Origin: Buxus sempervirens
Taxonomy: Eukaryota > Streptophyta > Magnoliopsida > Buxales > Buxaceae
Length of the DNA stretch: 64,000 nucleotides
Reading direction: 5' to 3'
Assembly (NCBI GenBank): GCA_947561395.2
Contig: OX387186.1
Coordinates: 39,637,220-39,701,219, forward strand
The translations under genes were made by a program, and so were the position numbers. The notes under the pieces were generated by a model. That model made no database searches and had not been told where the DNA came from. It worked only from the letters and a program-made list of their open reading frames with translations. This document shows, one piece after another, positions 58,833-64,000 of the stretch. Position 1 is the stretch's first letter. Every line of letters begins with the position of its first letter.

Positions 58833-61800
58833 CGTAGCGCCCGGTTCTACATAAATTGTCCAACCCCGAAGTGCTAGTGTAAGTGGGCAAAAGCAACTAA
58901 ATCTAGAATAATTTAAAACTTTTATTTGTGTCTTTATCGGAGTTATTATGCGGAAACATAAAAAAAATTTAATTACAATCAATTTAACATTTACAAGCAC
59001 TTTATGAATCCATAACTGGTTCATATCTATTGGCTACTCTTATATAATACCCCAATGCTTGTCGACCACACCAAGAGTACCTGAAAAATTGTGAAAACCG
59101 GAGTGAAATATAAATATCAACAAGTAGCAAGATGTATGAAATAAAACAATCCAATTTATCTATAAAAATAAAGTCATGAGGCATAACCATAAAATCAAAT
59201 CACGATAGTAATATTCAAAGCATACACCAAACCAAACTATGCATGTGTGACATCATAGGATTCATGAATTGAAACTACTTTGAAAAGCTATTTCCTGTTC
59301 CCAAGTTTGCCACTTCATGAGCTTATATGATATGGAGTTGAGATACACAGTCGCCATTCCCTCCATCTACGATCAATGCGAATCACCCAACCGAGATACA
59401 CGGGAGACTGGCGCGTACAATCCAATCAATAACAATTATCCATCAAATGAGAATACTAATCTGATAAAATATATACACTAGACAATACACGGCTAGTACC
59501 GATGCATGTGTGAGCCACGGGTGAACTACTAGCATGGCTAAAATATAGCTCTCATGTGTGAGTCACAAGTAAGGTAGAAGCATGACCAATATAAAGCACA
59601 TGTATGCTAATGTTCCATTAAAGCGCACGATGATAACCTAAGAAAACCACGTTGAGATACACAACGGGGGATATACTAGACCAAGATATATGGTGGGTAA
59701 TCCAATATAATCCGATGCCGAGATACATGGCTAATAACCAAGAATGACCATGTCGAGATACACGACGGGAGCATAAGTGGGAGACAAGTTTAACTTAACA
59801 AAGATAATTCCATTTCATTTCCTAGTTATACTATGGATCCATGCTAAGCATTGCCTGCTAGACACAACTCACAACCAATAACATTTAACAATAACTTGTC
59901 CCAAAAGTAAGATGTGCTTAATAATGTAATAAGTTGTAAATCTTCAATAAACAACTCATTTCAAGATATATGAGAGAGGAATTTAACCACTCCGAGATAC
60001 ACGAAGGAAAACAATGATTCTGCCATATTATCCATGAAACTATATGCAAATATCCACAAATATAATATTGAATGTAAGAAATTGCTCAAATCTGGAAATT
60101 AATATAGAGCTAAATCCAAACCTCATGTCATCTTTATAAAAAATATGCCCAATTCTTTGATCAAATGCCTAAACAGAATTTATTAATGTGAACACTCTTA
60201 AATTATATATATTTAAGTGTCAGATAACTTGCCAAATCAATATATTAGGTTTTATTAAACTTCATCCCTAAGTTGGTTGTTATTCTCAATAATTTACTCA
60301 ATAATGTCTAAATTTACTTATTTAAGAACCTAAGGTGTCAAAACTTATTAACATTGATATTTAATCCTTCGAGAGGGTAATTTAAGTCTATGGTGAAGTT
60401 TAGGAATAGGTAATGTTAACCAAAACCAAATCTAAATAGGCCAAGTCCACTTATTCCTTCAAATACCTATTTAAAATCCATATTTACATTCATCGTTCCA
60501 AATTAATATTCTTTTACTCAAATTTAATTCTGCCACTTCCTACATCTCAAATTACCCTAATTACATGTGTTACAACTTTAGAATTCATAGAAAAATGATT
60601 TAAAATTTATTTGGGTCAAATTACAAAATTTAGAAAATTCTGTCAATGGGCGCTTTGTGTCGCGCTCTAGCGACATGTTGGGCGTCCTTTTCTGGGTTGA
60701 ATTTCTTCTTAGCTGCTTGGTATGGCTCTCGAGCCGTATCCCAGGCACTTAAAATTTAGGTTTTGTTATTTTTGTTTTGAAAACACACAGGCGAGACGCC
60801 TGCAATAGCGCTTGGGCGTCAACGGGCGCTCGGGCAAAATTTAGCATATTTTCTGGGTTTTCTGAATTTAAAAAATCCAAGGTGATTCCTATAGTTTTAA
60901 TTAATTTCAACCAACATAATTTCATTCTAAATTACCTTTAAAACAATCCTAATCCATTCCCATCAATTATATATTGATCTAAAATTTTCTACTTAAATAA
61001 ATCTCTAATGATCATCACTTTTCTTGAGTTCTTTTAAAGTATATAAAAACAAAACCATCTTAGAAAAATTTCAACACTTTAAACCAGGATCTGAATTTAA
61101 ACAAACCAAGATAAAATATCTAAATCATATGGAAAACATGAAATTCCTCCAGTTTTCGAAGTGTATGCTACTTGCCTCAACATAAGAAATCCTTCTTTCT
61201 AATAAACTTGATTGTTCACCAATTTTCTGAAATTTTCGCACCACTATAGAAATCTCCAAATTAAATCTCCACCGTTCGGATTGAAGCCATACGAGTTATA
61301 AACATAACCTCCAAATTTGAGATCGATCCAATGGTTGAAATCACCAGATCTAAATTTGATGAATGTTGGTCGGAATTCTGCAGCACTCCTCCAAAAGTAT
61401 CTTGTTTTCTTCTCTATCTCTCTCTATATTTTCCAATTGCACAAGCTCTTATTTTTCTATTTCTCTCTCCATATGTTTTGGATATTGAGAAACCCAAATT
61501 CTCCTATGATTCTCTCTTTTATACTCACATAATTAGAAGTCCTAATTGGATTTTGATAACAATTAACTTTCCCATTTGCATATCTTTCCTTAATTCTCCT
61601 TTCCAATCTTATCTCCTAAATCCTCTATAATTAGAAACTCTTAATTTATTAATTGTCGTGCTATTTACCATCCTTATTTTTAAATATTAGCTAAACACTT
61701 TATTATCTCCCATATTACTCAAATTAAAGCCCTTAAATAAACATAATTACAATTAGGCCCTTTTTCCATACTTTTAACCCTTAAATTTATTATTTAAATC

Positions 61801-62131
61801 CATCTAAACTCATATTTGGTCTAATTAAGTTTCCAAATCTAATATTTAATTATTTTGTTCTTTTATGGATTTGACTAATTAAAAAATGACTAAAATGCCC
61901 TTTCTTCATTTTCCTTAATCATTGAATTTCTCCATAATTCTCCAAATTTCATTCTCCTCATTATTTCTCTTCATTGTTAGAATTCTAATTACAAATATTA
62001 GTTCTCCAAATTCTCATTTATGATATGCTTAATTTTTATTTTCCTTTTAAATTCATTTATACTTCCAATTCTCTTTATTTTAATTATTGATTATTTATTT
62101 ATTTTATATTAGGAAAATCCAGGATTCTACA
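58833..62131 (-). mobile_element. Solo LTR E (3.3 kb) with perfect target duplication
   Basis: Perfect GCTTT copies flank it (58828-58832 and 62132-62136). In minus orientation it starts TGTAGAATCCTGGATTTTCC and ends GAACCGGGCGCTACG, the last base being mutated from the expected CA. It has a TATAAAA box (minus, about 61523), GAG|GCAAGTAGC at 61175 and TTTTTCAG ending at 59091. The hairpin array lies at 59335-59790. The ORFs at 61317-61630 and 58705-59190 are incidental. Confidence 0.85.
59335..60005 (-). repeat. Mini-hairpin array of LTR E (AGATACA loop)
   Basis: Written on the plus strand, the loop AGATA(C/T)A is held by different stems: CCG/CGG (near 59394), CGTTG/CAACG (59653), ACCA/TGGT (59682), GCC/GGC (59717) and GTCG/CGAC (59753). 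Weaker units lie near 59340 and 59990. The pairing changes together on both sides. Confidence 0.75.
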
Positions 62132-62700
62132 GCTTTTGCCGGTGGTAGCATATGGTGATCGTAGAAAAAACAAAAAAAAAAAACAAAAAGGCAAAAAATT
62201 TTGCAGGCAAGCTTCCTGCTAGGCAAACTTTTATTGGTGGTAATAGCCACTGGTAAAATTCATAATATTGGTGGTAAGGTAATGCTGCCAAGAAAAAGAA
62301 TTCTCAAATTTATCAAAAAGATTATTACGTATTGGTGGTACTTTTCACCGTAAGAGTACATTCCAATGGTAGAATATTAATGCTTGAAAAATAAATAAAA
62401 TAAACAATTATTTTTATTAAATTTTTTACTACCAGTAAAATGTCAAAACGTGTGGGGTAATTCATGCCCTCGAGAAACGATCATTTTGTAGTTTGTCATA
62501 GGCGGTAACCTGAACAAAACTAAAACCGATGTTCCATTTGGGTTAGATTGAGTTTAGGGATTTACGTTTTTGTTTGGTTTCGTTTTTGGATTAAGAAAAT
62601 CAGTTTTGGCTGGGTTCATTTTGGATTCAGGTTGACTCTCAATAAATTCAGTTTGGTCTTGGATTGAGGTTAACCCAGTTCAAACATAATTTAGTTGCAC
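62132..62700. other. Non-coding remnant with GGTGGTA motifs
   Basis: Repeated GGTGGTA and CCACTGGTAA motifs (to about 62450) suggest the end region of an old DNA transposon, perhaps CACTA type. From 62500 a stretch with recurring TTTGGTTTCG/TTTTGGATT motifs carries no gene. Confidence 0.3.
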
Positions 62701-64000
62701 TGTAGTTCCTTGAATCCATATTTATTAGATTCATAAATCCAAATACAAAGTGCTAGTATTGTGGGCCTAGAACAATAATTAAATCCACAATTACTCAATT
62801 GAAAATCAGAGTATGCCAAATAATCTAAATAACTCATTCATTATTTCAATTTAAAAAGTGCTGAAGACTTCAAATAAATTTCAATTTAATACATCAAATT
62901 TGAATTTTAAAGGGTAAAATAACTATTCTCGCATGAAATAGAACCTAAAATAAAGAAAAGAACTCTTAAACAACTTGTCTATTAAAATAAAAAAGAAACC
63001 TAATGAACTATAGTATGATCTTCTATGTCTACTTCTATACCCTCGATAAAGTCTATCCCAAATGACACATCCTCTCCAAGAGTATTTAAAAACAAAACAT
63101 TAAAAATAATGGAATGAGATATAAAATCCTAGTAAGTAATAGCATGCATGCTGAAAAATAGTCTATATGCTTTGAAAACCCTTTTCACGAGGTACCATGT
63201 AATGCCCTAGGGATCCAGAAGTTTTTTTTTAAATGGATCAAGGCATTTCTTAGTGATAACAAAACAATTAAGAACAAAAGCATAAAAAGATAAAGTAAAT
63301 CAGAGTATGTTAAAATTTAAACATCTCCTTCATTAATTCAATACATCCAATCTTAAATTTAAAAGGTAAATTGCCTATTCTAAACACTTCTCAAGATCTA
63401 CCATAAAGAAGAACTCCCAAAACAAATCTCCTAACATAATATCAAAGAAATCTAACATGCTATGATATGTTCCTCTAGATCCTTTGCACTTCCCTTAATA
63501 ATCTCTACCCCAACTTGAACATTCTCTCTAGGAGTATCTTAAAACAAAAAATTAAAACACAGAATAAGATATAAAATCCTAGTAAGTAGTAACATGCATG
63601 AGAGAAAACGGTCCATATAATTTAAAATCCTTTTTCATGAGCTTTTAGTGATAAATCCAAGTACAAATATCCATGAATAATAAAACATGAAATCCAAATT
63701 GCATATTTCCAAAGCAAAGCCAATAATTAATACTTAGATAATACAATCAACACACCACACAATTGTGACATCATAGGACGTGTGAAATAAGACCTCTTTG
63801 AGAAGTTAAGACCCGTATTAATTGCCACCTCGCGTTGTATGTTGGTTGAGATACATGATCTACAACATAGGGGAGAACTCAAATAGATATAGAATTGGGT
63901 TGGCAAGTACAATCCAATCAAACTACAACAATATCAATAACCAATGTGCACGGTGGGTAGCCCAAAATAATAACCACGTCGAGATACACGATGGGTGGGA
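62700..64000 (-). mobile_element. E-related LTR, partial, with a duplicated end; cut by the window edge
   Basis: The 3'-end region of an E-type LTR occurs twice in the same direction, at about 62755-63190 and 63215-63660. Shared blocks include AATCAGAGTATG, GAGATATAAAATCCTAGTAAG and TAGCATGCATG-like sequence. The second copy continues into a hairpin-array region with GTCG-AGATACA-CGAT near 63977. A nested or tandem insertion of two related LTRs would explain this. The window ends before the upstream parts. Confidence 0.6.

Overview
This window is nuclear DNA from a flowering plant, most likely a eudicot. The signs are spliced genes with GT/AG introns, plant-specific proteins (a CCT-domain factor and an At4g15545-type coiled-coil protein), AT-rich intergenic DNA, and very dense plant-type transposable elements. 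I cannot name the species. All readings were made by eye from the sequence, and no database was searched.

Genes. Two genes look intact. (1) A nine-exon plus-strand gene at 24633-34705 encodes a 302-aa At4g15545-like protein. Its second intron is about 8 kb and packed with repeats. (2) A four-exon plus-strand gene at 44194-45350 encodes a 250-aa CCT-motif protein with a TATA box about 90 bp upstream. One TPR-like gene (18011-about 22620) is broken: a solo LTR sits in its 5' leader, another in its first intron, and its second exon is disrupted. A captured trehalose-6-phosphate phosphatase fragment (6093-6589) lies inside a small DNA transposon.

Mobile elements. 1-1.1 kb holds a LINE ORF1 relic. 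2.3-9.2 kb is a nest: an old LTR with a hAT-type MITE and a 3.2-kb solo LTR (A1), which itself carries the TPP-capturing element. 11.3-11.8 kb is a complete TRIM with target duplication. 11.9-15.3 kb is a decayed Ty3/gypsy pol split by a 1.76-kb LTR. 15.4-22.2 kb holds solo LTRs F and D around the TPR relic. Intron 2 of the first gene holds a gag relic, a pair of inverted 1.2-1.4-kb arms and several MITEs. 37.3-41.1 kb holds an LTR fragment and a LINE ORF2 relic. 42-49.5 kb holds a hAT MITE with 18 consecutive G, an Au-like SINE, the CCT gene and Mutator-type MITEs. 50-64 kb is again a nest of long LTRs (A2, C, E and a partial E-like copy).

Most notable structure. The long LTRs (A1, A2, C, D, E, F) share one plan. 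They have TGTR...TACA-type ends, usually a TATA box, a strong 5' splice-site-like GTAAGT or GCAAGT, then 1.4-2.1 kb, then a pyrimidine-rich ...CAG. Inside that 'intron', just upstream of the acceptor, several families carry a short array of mini-hairpins. The loop sequence is constant within a family, while the stems differ from unit to unit but stay complementary. This stem covariation is the best candidate here for an undescribed system.
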